This document shows positions 22,316-31,955 of a stretch of DNA of 64,000 nucleotides, one piece after another. The first letter of the stretch is position 1. Each line of letters begins with the position of its first letter. A program made the translations under genes and the position numbers. Below the pieces are notes generated by a model, which saw only the letters and a program-made list of their open reading frames with translations, was not told the DNA's origin and did not search any database. This DNA is from an uncultured Pelagibacteraceae bacterium (lineage in GTDB: Bacteria; Pseudomonadota; Alphaproteobacteria; Pelagibacterales; Pelagibacteraceae), in NCBI GenBank assembly GCA_913050185.1, contig CAJXBA010000001.1:19311-83310 (forward strand), in the 5' to 3' direction.

Positions 22316-22510
22316 ATTAAAATAGAAGTTAGAGATAATAATGTTGAACTGGCACTAAGAATTCTAAAGAGAAAACTTCAAAGGGAGGGTTTTTTTAAAA
22401 TTCTTAAAACAAAAAGCAATTATGAAAAACCTTCTGAAAAAAGAAAAAGAGAAAAATCAGAGAATATACGAAGGTCGAAAAAGATCCAAAGAATGCGGAA
22501 TAATATCTAA
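22316..22510 (+). CDS. rpsU: 30S ribosomal protein S21, apparent ATT start
   Basis: Not in ORF track. Translation (I/M)[63 protein letters not shown]; matches S21 (VRDNNVxxALRxLKxKxQREG..YEKPSEKR). AGGAGG SD at 22305-22310; in-frame TAG at 22304-22306; no ATG/GTG/TTG between. Confidence 0.9.
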   Translation: MKIEVRDNNVELALRILKRKLQREGFFKILKTKSNYEKPSEKRKREKSENIRRSKKIQRMRNNI

Positions 22511-22551
22511 TTTAGTTTTTTTAATAAAACAGGTATATAATTGAACTTTAT

Positions 22552-22628
<77 letters not shown>

Positions 22629-22792
22629 ATCACACCAACACTTTTTTAATTTAAGCTACCTGTAAAAGTTTTTTGAGCAAACTGTGAACACGCCCAAAAG
22701 AATTTTGTCTCAAGTTTCTTTTTCTTACCTGCGACAAAATATTTTTTTTCTTTTATTTCCTTAGACAAGATTTGAACACAATCACACCCTAT

Positions 22793-22936
22793 ATGAACGC
22801 GCAATGGAACCTATTGATACTACAGATAATATCCTTCATTCTTATTCTCCTGGCGATGAATATGATTTTATTGAAATTTTTTAATGCGAACTTATTTTTA
22901 TATTTTTTTATTTTTCATATGGACCTTCCTGTTTAG
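22793..22936 (+). CDS. Possible small hydrophobic (single-TM) protein
   Basis: MNAQWNLLILQIISFILILLAMNMILLKFFNANLFLYFFIFHMDLPV*; below track length cut-off; no recognised family. Confidence 0.3.
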   Translation: MNAQWNLLILQIISFILILLAMNMILLKFFNANLFLYFFIFHMDLPV

Positions 22937-23101
22937 CGGAACTGTGAATTTCTTTTTATGGTAAAGCTTGAAGAAGAAGATGTTCTAGATACAATCTGGT
23001 TTCAAAAACAAATGTTAAAAAAAAGATATCAGGATAAAAAACAAGACAGATTTAATTTCAAATTTTTAATATTTTTCAGACTACACAAATTTATATCCAT
23101 A

Positions 23102-23848
23102 TTACACAAATAACTTAATTGCCATTCTGACAGCTACAAATAGTACAAGTCCAGCTGTAACCAAAGCTAATGTACGAGAATGAAATATTTTTGAATTTAA
23201 AAAATTTCCCAACTGCCCGCCTACAAGAACAGCTAATAAAAGAAACCAATAATTTGGTATTTCATTTAGAACTGCATTTTTTGTCAATTGTCCTATAATT
23301 CCTGATAAGGAATTAATTAATATAAATAATGAAGCTGTTATAACTATATGTTTTGGTCTACCTGCTCTTATTAAAAAAAGTATAGGACTTAAAAAAATTC
23401 CTCCTCCAATTCCAACAACACCTGAAATGAATCCTAATACCCCTCCTATTAAAATTGAAATTATTATTGGAATTTTTCTGTAGCTTCCTTTTTCGTCATC
23501 GTAAGATCTAAAATTTAATAACAGTAAGGTGCCAGCAACTACTAAAACCAAAAAAAGCAATATTTCAAACAATCTTTTTTCTATTGGTAAAGATCCTCCA
23601 ATAAAAGCTAATGGCGCAGATCCAACCAAATAGGGAATTAACAATTTTAAATTTAAGTTTCCTGCTTTTATATAGTTAAAGCAATTACCAGATACGACAA
23701 TGATATTACAGGATAAAGCAATTACGGGGAAAATAAAATAAGGCACATTCCATATTAAGAGAAGTGCTAAATAAGTTGATCCTCCACCAAAACCAACGCT
23801 TGAATATAGTATTGCTGTTATGAAAAATAAAATTGATAATATAATCAT
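23102..23848 (-). CDS. TauE/SafE family sulfite exporter-like permease
   Basis: Polytopic; SSVGFGGGSTYLALL and GFISGVVGIGGGIFLSPIL repeats. Confidence 0.9.
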   Translation of the reverse strand: MIILSILFFITAILYSSVGFGGGSTYLALLLIWNVPYFIFPVIALSCNIIVVSGNCFNYIKAGNLNLKLLIPYLVGSAPLAFIGGSLPIEKRLFEILLFLVLVVAGTLLLLNFRSYDDEKGSYRKIPIIISILIGGVLGFISGVVGIGGGIFLSPILFLIRAGRPKHIVITASLFILINSLSGIIGQLTKNAVLNEIPNYWFLLLAVLVGGQLGNFLNSKIFHSRTLALVTAGLVLFVAVRMAIKLFV

Positions 23849-23868
23849 GTTTAATTGACTTGGTCTTC

Positions 23869-24537
23869 TTATTCGAATCTCAATTTTTTTATTTGTTTAT
23901 AATTTTTATCAAAATTGGAAATTTTAAAAAATTTTAAGTAGCCTTTTTTTAATTTTTTCCATTCTTTATCAATTATTGCAAACCAGGCTGTATCTCTATT
24001 TTTTCCTTTAAATACAAACATTTGTCTAAAAACACCTTCAAATTTAAATCCTAATCTTTTTGCAGCATTTTTTGATGCGGAATTTAAATTATTACACTTC
24101 CACTCATATCTACGATTGCCTAGATTTTCAAAAGCATTTTTCATCATTAGGTACATTGTTTCTGTTCCCTCTACAGTATTTTGTAAAATTAAAGAATAAT
24201 TTATATGACCAACTTCTATTGATCCATGTTCTGGTGTTATTCTTAAATAACTTGCCATACCACAAAACTGTTCATATCTTTTTGAATAAATTGCATAAAA
24301 AAATGGATCTTTGCCTAAACAAAAAGATCTAAGCCATTTTTTAAAACTTCCGTAAGTTCTAAATGGTCCGTAAGGTAAATACATCCAAATTTTATTTTTC
24401 TTATCTCTTAGAAAATTAACGTATAAATCTTTAGAATGTCTATTAATATCTATTGGTTCAAGAACAGCATACTTGCCTCTCAAGATTTTTTTTGAGGGTA
24501 ATTTAGCTTTTTTAAAATTAACCTTATAACTCAGCAT
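23869..24537 (-). CDS. GNAT (RimJ/RimL-type) N-acetyltransferase
   Basis: GSIEVGHINYSLILQNTVEGTETMYLMMKNAFENLGNRRYEWKCNNLNSASKNAAKRLGFKFEGVFRQ. Confidence 0.9.
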   Translation of the reverse strand: MLSYKVNFKKAKLPSKKILRGKYAVLEPIDINRHSKDLYVNFLRDKKNKIWMYLPYGPFRTYGSFKKWLRSFCLGKDPFFYAIYSKRYEQFCGMASYLRITPEHGSIEVGHINYSLILQNTVEGTETMYLMMKNAFENLGNRRYEWKCNNLNSASKNAAKRLGFKFEGVFRQMFVFKGKNRDTAWFAIIDKEWKKLKKGYLKFFKISNFDKNYKQIKKLRFE

Positions 24538-24588
24538 TGCGCTACAACAAATCCAGAGCTAAGATAGCTAGAAACTTTTTCATAAAAA

Positions 24589-25740
24589 TTATCCTTTAAC
24601 TAACTCTAATTTTTTTTTTCCTAATCTTTCATTTCCTAATTGTTTAACTAGATATGTCTCTCCCAGATTCATAGCTAATTGATTTTCACTGTCCATTAAA
24701 ATCATATGCATAAAAAATACATTTCCAGGTTGGATGATGTATGGGTTTTCGGTGTAAAGCATTGGCCAATCCATCCAATTCGGAGCAAAAGTTGTTCCGA
24801 GTGAATAGCCGCATGCATTCATTCTTGATCTTTTAAAACCTAGTTTATCAAAAGTTTCAGCATGAGTATCAAATACATCTCCAACTTTATTTCCTGGTTT
24901 CAATTTTTTTTCACAGTTTGACAAAGCTTCTAAACAAGCTTCATGCATTTTAAAGTGTTTCGGATTAGCCTTGCCTATGGGAATGGTTCTCATCATTGCT
25001 GAATGATAGTGTTTAAATGTTCCAGCCCACTCAATTGTTAACTGATCAGGATTAGATAAAATTCTTTTTTCAGATTGATACCTGCAAAGGAGAGCATTGT
25101 GGCCTGATCCAACTATAAATTCATTTGCTGGATAGTCTCCTCCACCTTCGAACACCACCTTTTGCATTTCTGCTAAAATTTTTGCTTCACTAACTCCTGG
25201 TTTTACAATTTTCCAAACTTCATCCAATGCTTTATCCGCAAGCTCCGCAGCTTTTTTTACATAAACTATTTCTGCCGGTGATTTGACAGTCCTAAAACAT
25301 GAAATTAATTCCGATTTGTCATGAAGAGTTGCAAAATTTTTTAGAGAATTATTTAGTTTAATTGCATTTCTTCCTGTTAATCCATAAGCTTCATACTCGA
25401 CTCCTAGATTTGATTTTTCCAAACCAAGTTCCAATAAAATATTCTTTAGTTCGTTTGTTGGATTAGATTTATCTTTATCTATCCAAATTCGGATATCATC
25501 AATAATCGAAGTATTCTGAGCTTGCCTTAAATCAGGTGCTCTTGTCAAAAGTACCACATCTCCTTTTGTGGTTAATATTAAACATTGAAAAAAAACAAAG
25601 CCCATTGTGTCATAGCCCGTAAGCCAATACATTGACTCTTGCCTAAACATTAATAAAGCATCTAATCCTTGTTTTTTTAATTCTTGAATAGTTTTAGATT
25701 TACGCTCGGTAAATTCTTTTTTTGTAAAATGAATAGCCAT
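24589..25740 (-). CDS. M24 family metallopeptidase (Xaa-Pro peptidase-like)
   Basis: Creatinase-like N-domain plus pita-bread fold: PGVSEAKILAEMQ, GSGHNALLCRY, PGNVFFMHMIL. Confidence 0.88.
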   Translation of the reverse strand: MAIHFTKKEFTERKSKTIQELKKQGLDALLMFRQESMYWLTGYDTMGFVFFQCLILTTKGDVVLLTRAPDLRQAQNTSIIDDIRIWIDKDKSNPTNELKNILLELGLEKSNLGVEYEAYGLTGRNAIKLNNSLKNFATLHDKSELISCFRTVKSPAEIVYVKKAAELADKALDEVWKIVKPGVSEAKILAEMQKVVFEGGGDYPANEFIVGSGHNALLCRYQSEKRILSNPDQLTIEWAGTFKHYHSAMMRTIPIGKANPKHFKMHEACLEALSNCEKKLKPGNKVGDVFDTHAETFDKLGFKRSRMNACGYSLGTTFAPNWMDWPMLYTENPYIIQPGNVFFMHMILMDSENQLAMNLGETYLVKQLGNERLGKKKLELVKG

Positions 25741-25744
25741 AAAA

Positions 25745-26299
25745 TTATAAAATTATCGCTACTCCAGCAATATATTTATGAAAATAAACAATAATGGCAA
25801 AGACAATTAGGCCAATAATAACAACCGCGATATCTTTAGTTAAGGTATAATTTGTAGAGTTGTTGGTTGCTAAATTTTTTTTAGAAAAAATAATATCAAC
25901 TAAAGCATACGCTCCAAATGAAGCAAACAATAAGATGGATCGTAAATCCCCATTGGCCAATAGATGAACAAGAGACCAGATTGTTATTCCAACAAGCATT
26001 GGATGTTTAATAAATCTTTTGATGTTTGTTTGCACATTTGCGGCAACTAATAAAATTATAGAAATTGGCATCAGCATTAACGCTATTTGCCTGCTATAAG
26101 GTAAGGGATTCCAGACAGAATAAAAATCTGCACGACTAAATCCATAGATGATGATTAATAATCCAGCTATAGCAATTAATGAGAATAATCCTCTATATTT
26201 GTTCTCATCAAATCGGTTAATTATAATTTTTTTTAGTGGAGAAATTGGAACCAAATGAACACCAAAAAAAACAACAATACCTAATATGAGCACATTCAT
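25745..26299 (-). CDS. NnrU family membrane protein
   Basis: FFGVHLVPISPLKKIIINR, IKHPMLVGITIWSLVHLLANGDLRSILLFASFGAYALVD. Confidence 0.88.
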   Translation of the reverse strand: MNVLILGIVVFFGVHLVPISPLKKIIINRFDENKYRGLFSLIAIAGLLIIIYGFSRADFYSVWNPLPYSRQIALMLMPISIILLVAANVQTNIKRFIKHPMLVGITIWSLVHLLANGDLRSILLFASFGAYALVDIIFSKKNLATNNSTNYTLTKDIAVVIIGLIVFAIIVYFHKYIAGVAIIL

Positions 26300-26396
26300 T
26301 ATTCACCAACCACTTTTCATTTTTTTATAGTACCAAAAAATTTCTATGAAAACTATCTATGAGAATTCCTTATTAAAAAATCAATCTATTAGTCGC

Positions 26397-27062
26397 TTAA
26401 CTCATTTTGGCTTTATCAATGGATTGATAAAACATTATAGACAAAGGAATATAAAAAACGATTGTGAGAAGAAAATAGTTCCACTCAACAATATTTTTTA
26501 ACTGATCTGGATATTTAAAAAGAGGATTAACCCATGGAAATCCTATAATTATCAAAACAGTCATAAAGACGATAATTACGTAAAAAATTGGTAAATAAAT
26601 ATTATTTATTTGTATCTTTTTTTTATATTTTAATAATCTCAATATTTTAATTATGTAGGCATGATTAATATATATATTAGTTATATAAAATATTATCGCT
26701 AGTCTCCTAGAAATTTCGTAAAATGACCCATCTCTTCCTAACACAAATATATATATGCAAAGAAAGAAATTTGCAGAAAGACCATAGATTTTTAATTTAT
26801 TTTTTACATCCTTTAATAAGAAAAAGTTCGATATTTTTATATAAAAAAGGACAGAAATAAACATATAAAGAAAAAAACCCGATCTAAAAATCCCAATAGT
26901 TTTCTCTTGACGTCCTATTAGACTGACTGAAACCTTGCCATCTATAAATGGAAACGAATGAAGATCATAATGCAATACATGTATTTGAATACAAATAAGT
27001 AGTGTAATTACCGGTATTATAAAAAGTAAAATTGAACAAACCGAAATATATTTTCTCATCAT
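26397..27062 (-). CDS. Multi-TM membrane protein (possibly Frag1/DRAM/Sfk1-like)
   Basis: About six predicted hydrophobic segments; family assignment is a guess from topology and the FIDGKVSVSLIGRQEKTIGIFRSGF segment. Confidence 0.5.
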   Translation of the reverse strand: MMRKYISVCSILLFIIPVITLLICIQIHVLHYDLHSFPFIDGKVSVSLIGRQEKTIGIFRSGFFLYMFISVLFYIKISNFFLLKDVKNKLKIYGLSANFFLCIYIFVLGRDGSFYEISRRLAIIFYITNIYINHAYIIKILRLLKYKKKIQINNIYLPIFYVIIVFMTVLIIIGFPWVNPLFKYPDQLKNIVEWNYFLLTIVFYIPLSIMFYQSIDKAKMS

Positions 27063-27100
27063 TTATGGAGATAATATTTTCTTAGCGGTATAAAAAAAAT

Positions 27101-27274
27101 TTAAAAAACAATACGTGGGCATTTACATCGCTGATAAGCAAGTTTTTTTGCATCTTTAAATCCGCGCATATATGCCTCTGCACAACCTTTCGGTCTTTTA
27201 AAACCACGTTTTTTATATAATGCGGTCATCGATGTTAAAGTCGGAACTTTTCTTTTTACTTTCCCTTTTTTCAT
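27101..27274 (-). CDS. Small basic Cys-containing protein of unknown function (57 aa)
   Basis: Translated by hand from the minus strand: MKKGKVKRKVPTLTSMTALYKKRGFKRPKGCAEAYMRGFKDAKKLAYQRCKCPRIVF*; below ORF-track cut-off. Confidence 0.6.
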   Translation of the reverse strand: MKKGKVKRKVPTLTSMTALYKKRGFKRPKGCAEAYMRGFKDAKKLAYQRCKCPRIVF

Positions 27275-27292
27275 AATTTTTACTCTTTCGAG

Positions 27293-27991
27293 TTATAACT
27301 TAAAATGAGATTCTTTGCTATCCAAAAGGAATTTTTTGACAGTATCAATTGTTAACGATTGAAAGGATTTTCCAAACTTTAAAACCTTTTCAATAACCTT
27401 TTCAGGCATGGTTATTATATTGCATCCAATCTGTTTTGCTTGAATGAAATTATAGGGCTCCCTTGTGCTGGCCCATAAAATTTGAACATTATTATACTTT
27501 TTTGACAATTTTACACATTCTTTAAATATTGGAACAGGATCCTTGCCGACATCTGCCATTCGTCCAGCAAATATTGAAATGATAGACTTTGTGTTTTTAT
27601 TTAAATTTTTTATTATTTTTTTTGTTTGTTGAGCTGTATAGACAGCGGTTATGTTCAGCTTTACGTTTCTATGACTTAAATATCTTATTGCTTTGCCGCT
27701 AAATTTTCCTTTAGAATTCGTAACAGGAACTTTAACATATACATTTTTTCCCCATTCTTTTATTTTTAATGCTTGTTTAATCATTTTATCAGGATCGTCC
27801 GCAAACACTTCAAAAGAAATTGGTTTATTTGAACAAACTTTTAATATTTTTTTTGCATAATTTTTATAACTTTTTGCGCCTGCTAAATACATAAGAGTGG
27901 GATTGGTTGTAAAACCTTGAACAAAAGAGTTTTTAGCAAATTTTTTGATTATTACATAATCAGCTGTATCACAAAATATTTTAGTTTTCAT
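27293..27991 (-). CDS. Transaldolase / fructose-6-phosphate aldolase (short type)
   Basis: KIFCDTADYVIIKKF...GFTTNPTLM, VKVPVTNSKGK, LNITAVYTAQQ, SIFAGRMADVGKDP. Confidence 0.92.
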   Translation of the reverse strand: MKTKIFCDTADYVIIKKFAKNSFVQGFTTNPTLMYLAGAKSYKNYAKKILKVCSNKPISFEVFADDPDKMIKQALKIKEWGKNVYVKVPVTNSKGKFSGKAIRYLSHRNVKLNITAVYTAQQTKKIIKNLNKNTKSIISIFAGRMADVGKDPVPIFKECVKLSKKYNNVQILWASTREPYNFIQAKQIGCNIITMPEKVIEKVLKFGKSFQSLTIDTVKKFLLDSKESHFKL

Positions 27992-28093
27992 AATTTTCCT
28001 TATATTTGCCTTAGAATAAATTATATTGTGTTAACTTTAAGACCCTTAAATGGATTTATAAAGTGCATACTAAATTTTTTAAGAAAATGTTTG

Positions 28094-29455
28094 TTATGCT
28101 ATTTTTGGTAAGTTTTCTAGTGCTTTATTAACTGCAGATTCGTTATAATCGTCCTCAGCAAGCTTGTTATCAAAGTAATCACCATAAGCTTGCATATCAA
28201 AATGACCGTGGCCACACAGATTAAAAAGGATAGTTTTTGGTTTACCATTCTTCTTACATTCAAGAGCGGCATCTATTGCACCCTTTACAGCATGAGTTGC
28301 TTCAGGTGCTGGAACTATTCCTTCAACATTTGCAAATTTCACGCCCGCTTCAAAACATTCTTTTTGTCCAAAAGCTTTTGCCTCAATAGCTCCTATATCT
28401 TTTAGATGGCTAACCATTGGGGCCATGCCATGGTATCTTAATCCGCCAGAATGTGTAGCTGGAGGCATAAATGATGAACCCAGAGTATGCATTTTAACTA
28501 AAGGTGTCAGGTTGCCCGTGTCTCCAAAATCATAAGCATACTTACCTTTTGTTAAAGAGGGACAAGACTTTGGTTCACATGCAATAACTTTTACTTCCTT
28601 TTTTTCTCTAAATTTTTTTCCAAGGAATGGAAAGATCAGACCAGCAAAATTACTTCCGCCGCCAGTACAGCCTATTAGGATGTCGGGATAATCTCCTGCC
28701 ATCTCCATTTGTATTATCGATTCATTACCAACAACGGTTTGGTGCATTAAGACGTGATTTAAAACGCTTCCCAAAGAGTATTTGGTTGTTTCGCTTTGTG
28801 CAGCTATTTCAATGGCCTCTGATATAGCTATACCGAGACTACCCGTGTTGTTTGGATCTTTTTTAAGAATAGCCTTCCCTGTATTTGTTTCATTCGAAGG
28901 ACTTGCAATACATTTCGCTCCATATGTTTGCATTATCATCTTTCTATAAGGCTTCTGATCAAAACTAACTCTTACCATGTAAACATCTAGCTCTATTTTA
29001 AATATTGAACAGGCAAGGGCTAGAGAACTTCCCCATTGGCCTGCGCCTGTTTCTGTTGTTATTTTTTTTGTACCTTCTTCTTTGTTATAAAACGCCTGAG
29101 CAACTGCCGTGTTTGGTTTGTGACTTCCAGTAGGACTTACTCCCTCATATTTGTAATAAATTTTTGCTGGTGTATCTAAATTTTTTTCAAGTTTTCTTGC
29201 TCTAAATAATGGAGACGGTCTCCATTGTTTATATATTTCTCTAACTGGTCCAGGAATTTCAATTTCTCTTTCTTGAGAAACTTCCTGTCCTATTAATGCC
29301 ATAGGAAACAATGGGGCTAAGTCATCAGGACCAACTGGTTTATGCGTTCCAGGATGTAATGGTGGCGCTAATGGTTTTGGTAAGTCAGCAGAAATATTGT
29401 ACCAAGTTTTAGGTATTTTATCTTCTTCTAATAAATATTTAATATTATCAGACAT
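28094..29455 (-). CDS. TrpB-like (TrpB2-type) pyridoxal-phosphate-dependent enzyme
   Basis: GRPSPL-like WRPSPLFRARKLE, GVSPTGSHKPNTA (PLP Lys), TETGAGQWGSSLA, GCTGGGSNFAG. Confidence 0.93.
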   Translation of the reverse strand: MSDNIKYLLEEDKIPKTWYNISADLPKPLAPPLHPGTHKPVGPDDLAPLFPMALIGQEVSQEREIEIPGPVREIYKQWRPSPLFRARKLEKNLDTPAKIYYKYEGVSPTGSHKPNTAVAQAFYNKEEGTKKITTETGAGQWGSSLALACSIFKIELDVYMVRVSFDQKPYRKMIMQTYGAKCIASPSNETNTGKAILKKDPNNTGSLGIAISEAIEIAAQSETTKYSLGSVLNHVLMHQTVVGNESIIQMEMAGDYPDILIGCTGGGSNFAGLIFPFLGKKFREKKEVKVIACEPKSCPSLTKGKYAYDFGDTGNLTPLVKMHTLGSSFMPPATHSGGLRYHGMAPMVSHLKDIGAIEAKAFGQKECFEAGVKFANVEGIVPAPEATHAVKGAIDAALECKKNGKPKTILFNLCGHGHFDMQAYGDYFDNKLAEDDYNESAVNKALENLPKIA

Positions 29456-29581
29456 ACGAATTTATATTTTGACCACATAAATGATAAAAATCAAGAATAA
29501 AATTTATTTTTCTAGTGAAAGAATTCAAGCACCAAGGCCTTAAAACTAGTTGTAAGACTTCTTTTTGTTTTATTGTCAACT

Positions 29582-30115
29582 TTACTGTTTTGGTTTAATT
29601 AATTTACCTTTTTTCCAGATACCTTTTTCAATTGTTCCATCAGCCTTCGTTAAAGTTCCTTGTCCGTGTCGCTCTTTTAAATTATCTGGAGCATTATATG
29701 CATCTTTTTTCCATTCGCCTACGTATGTATCGCCGTTTGCATAAGTATAGATTCCATGACCAAAATATTTATGTTTTTTCCACTCACCAACGTACTTATC
29801 TCCATTTGCGTACGTATAGGTTCCTTGTCCATCTCTTTTATGATTTTTATATTGCCCAACATATTTTCTGCCATGTTGCGTGAAAGTTCCTTGTCCGTGA
29901 AATTTTCCCTTGTAAAATTCACCGACATATTTTTCACCTTTGGGACCAATTGTAGTACCATGACAATTTGTCCATTTTTTAACCCCACGTAAATGTTTTC
30001 CTGAAAATTTTGATACGTTCTTATCGTTTCCTTTGCATTCAGGTAGAGAACTTTGGGCTAATATTAAATTACAAAATGTTAGAAAAAAAAGCGTACACAA
30101 TAATAATCTTTTCAT
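29582..30115 (-). CDS. Secreted MORN-repeat protein
   Basis: Signal peptide then repeated YVGEWKKHKYFGHGIYTYANGDTYVGEWKK units. Confidence 0.93.
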   Translation of the reverse strand: MKRLLLCTLFFLTFCNLILAQSSLPECKGNDKNVSKFSGKHLRGVKKWTNCHGTTIGPKGEKYVGEFYKGKFHGQGTFTQHGRKYVGQYKNHKRDGQGTYTYANGDKYVGEWKKHKYFGHGIYTYANGDTYVGEWKKDAYNAPDNLKERHGQGTLTKADGTIEKGIWKKGKLIKPKQ

Positions 30116-30300
30116 TTTTTACCCTCATATTTCATTTTTCTTTTAATAATATCTTTCTGTGCTACTTTTTTTTCTTTTGTTGACATTTTATGCCAATTTA
30201 TTATCTCATGTTGTTCTCTAAAACAACCAATACACACTTGACCGTTGAGGAAATTAGGATCATATTTTCATATACTTATACAAAGTTCTGTATTTTTCAT
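30112..30300 (-). pseudogene. DUF1289-like zinc-finger protein interrupted by in-frame TGA (pseudogene, error or recoding)
   Basis: Minus-strand reading: MKNTELCISI[TGA]KYDPNFLNGQVCIGCFREQHEIINWHKMSTKEKKVAQKDIIKRKMKYEGKK*; TGA at 30268-30270 falls on the expected second Cys of the CxxxC...CxGCxR pattern; stop overlaps MORN gene start (ATGA). Confidence 0.6.
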
Positions 30301-30331
30301 TTTTTTAGTTTAATTATTCCAAATAATACCA

Positions 30332-30523
30332 ATGTTAGAAAAAACTGAAATTTTAGTTGTCATATTTGTTCTTCTTTTTGTTTTTTATTTAGTTATATCG
30401 TTGGGTGCTAAAAAAAGAAGACAATCTACACAATCTCCTGAAATTTCAAGATATTTATTTGGTGTTCGAATTTTAATTATTATTATTGCCATAGTTTCGT
30501 TAATATTATGGTTTTTAGTGTAA
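30332..30523 (+). CDS. Small two-TM protein, hypothetical
   Basis: 63 aa with two hydrophobic helices flanking a basic loop; upstream of fumC. Confidence 0.6.
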   Translation: MLEKTEILVVIFVLLFVFYLVISLGAKKRRQSTQSPEISRYLFGVRILIIIIAIVSLILWFLV

Positions 30524-30547
30524 ATAAAATTAATATGATAAAACCTT

Positions 30548-31945
30548 TTGCAAAATATGAAATTTAGAAAAGAATTTGATAGTTTGGGTTTCGTGAAAGT
30601 TCCAAAAAACAAATATTGGGGGGCTTCAACACAAAGATCCAATAAGTTTTTCGATATAGGTGATTTTTTTGTCAGACCGATTGTTATCAAATCCATTGCT
30701 ATGATTAAAAAATCTGCGGCTATAGTGAATGCAAAAAATGGCGATATCGATAAAAAAATAAGTAAAGCAATTGTCAGGGCGGCAAACGAAGTAATCTCAG
30801 GAAAGCTCAAAAATCACTTTCCACTTAAAGTTTGGCAAACCGGTTCAGGAACACAAACTAATATGAACGTTAATGAGGTAATCTCTAACAGGGCTATTGA
30901 AATGCTTGGTGGTAAAATGGGCAGCAAAAAACCAGTACATCCTAACGATCACGTAAATAAATCTCAATCAACTAATGATGTTTTTCCTACGGCTATGCAT
31001 ATGGCCATAGCAATAAGGGCAAAGGGGAAGTTGCTGCCCTCTCTCAAATTACTCGATTCAGAAATTAATAGAAAAGCCAAGCAATTTAATAAAATTATAA
31101 AAGTAGGAAGAACACATCTTCAAGATGCAACTCCCATAACCTTAGGTCAAGAATTTTCTGGATATCATTCACAATTAAGTAAATGTATTAAGAGAATAGA
31201 AACAGCTCTTGAGGAAATATATTTTTTGGCGCAAGGTGGCACGGCCGTAGGTACTGGTTTGAATACCAAAAAAGGTTTTGACAAAAAAATAATTTACGAA
31301 TTAAAAAAAATAACAAAACTTCCTTTTAAACCAGCAGAAAATAAATTTGCGGCATTGGCTGCACATGATGCCATTGTTAATTTTTCTGGAACTATGAATA
31401 CAACAGCTGTTTGTTTAATGAAGATAGCAAACGACATTAGATTTTTAGGTTCTGGACCAAGAGCTGGATTAGATGAACTTATTTTGCCAGAAAATGAACC
31501 GGGGTCTTCTATTATGCCAGGAAAAGTAAACCCAACTCAGTCTGAAGCAGTCACGATGGTCTGTGTAAAAGTAATTGGGAATCATAACGGTATAACAATG
31601 GCTGGTTCTCATGGTCATTTTGAATTAAATGTATTCAAACCCCTAATAATCCATAATATTTTACAATCTATTCATATAATGGCCGACGCATCAAAAAGTT
31701 TTGCAAATTATTGTATTAAAGGATTAAGAGCAAATAAAAAAAGGATTAAGAGTTATTTGGATAATTCTTTAATGCTCGTGACTGCTCTATCTCCAAAGGT
31801 AGGCTATGACAATGCTGCAAAGATTGCAAAAAAAGCTCATAAAAATGGAACAACTTTAAAGGAAGAAGCAATCAAATCTGGATTAATAAATAAAAAAGAA
31901 TACGAAAAAATTGTAAATCCAAAAAAAATGATCAAACCTTATTAG
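30548..31945 (+). CDS. fumC: Class II fumarate hydratase (start may be ATG at 30557)
   Basis: [35 protein letters not shown] signature. Confidence 0.97.
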   Translation: MQNMKFRKEFDSLGFVKVPKNKYWGASTQRSNKFFDIGDFFVRPIVIKSIAMIKKSAAIVNAKNGDIDKKISKAIVRAANEVISGKLKNHFPLKVWQTGSGTQTNMNVNEVISNRAIEMLGGKMGSKKPVHPNDHVNKSQSTNDVFPTAMHMAIAIRAKGKLLPSLKLLDSEINRKAKQFNKIIKVGRTHLQDATPITLGQEFSGYHSQLSKCIKRIETALEEIYFLAQGGTAVGTGLNTKKGFDKKIIYELKKITKLPFKPAENKFAALAAHDAIVNFSGTMNTTAVCLMKIANDIRFLGSGPRAGLDELILPENEPGSSIMPGKVNPTQSEAVTMVCVKVIGNHNGITMAGSHGHFELNVFKPLIIHNILQSIHIMADASKSFANYCIKGLRANKKRIKSYLDNSLMLVTALSPKVGYDNAAKIAKKAHKNGTTLKEEAIKSGLINKKEYEKIVNPKKMIKPY

Positions 31946-31955
31946 TTTAATTTAT

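Noticed and set aside
30268-30310. Possible global TGA recoding (code 4 or 25)
   Set aside because: Several well-identified genes in the window end at TGA at the expected C-terminus, so TGA is a normal stop here.
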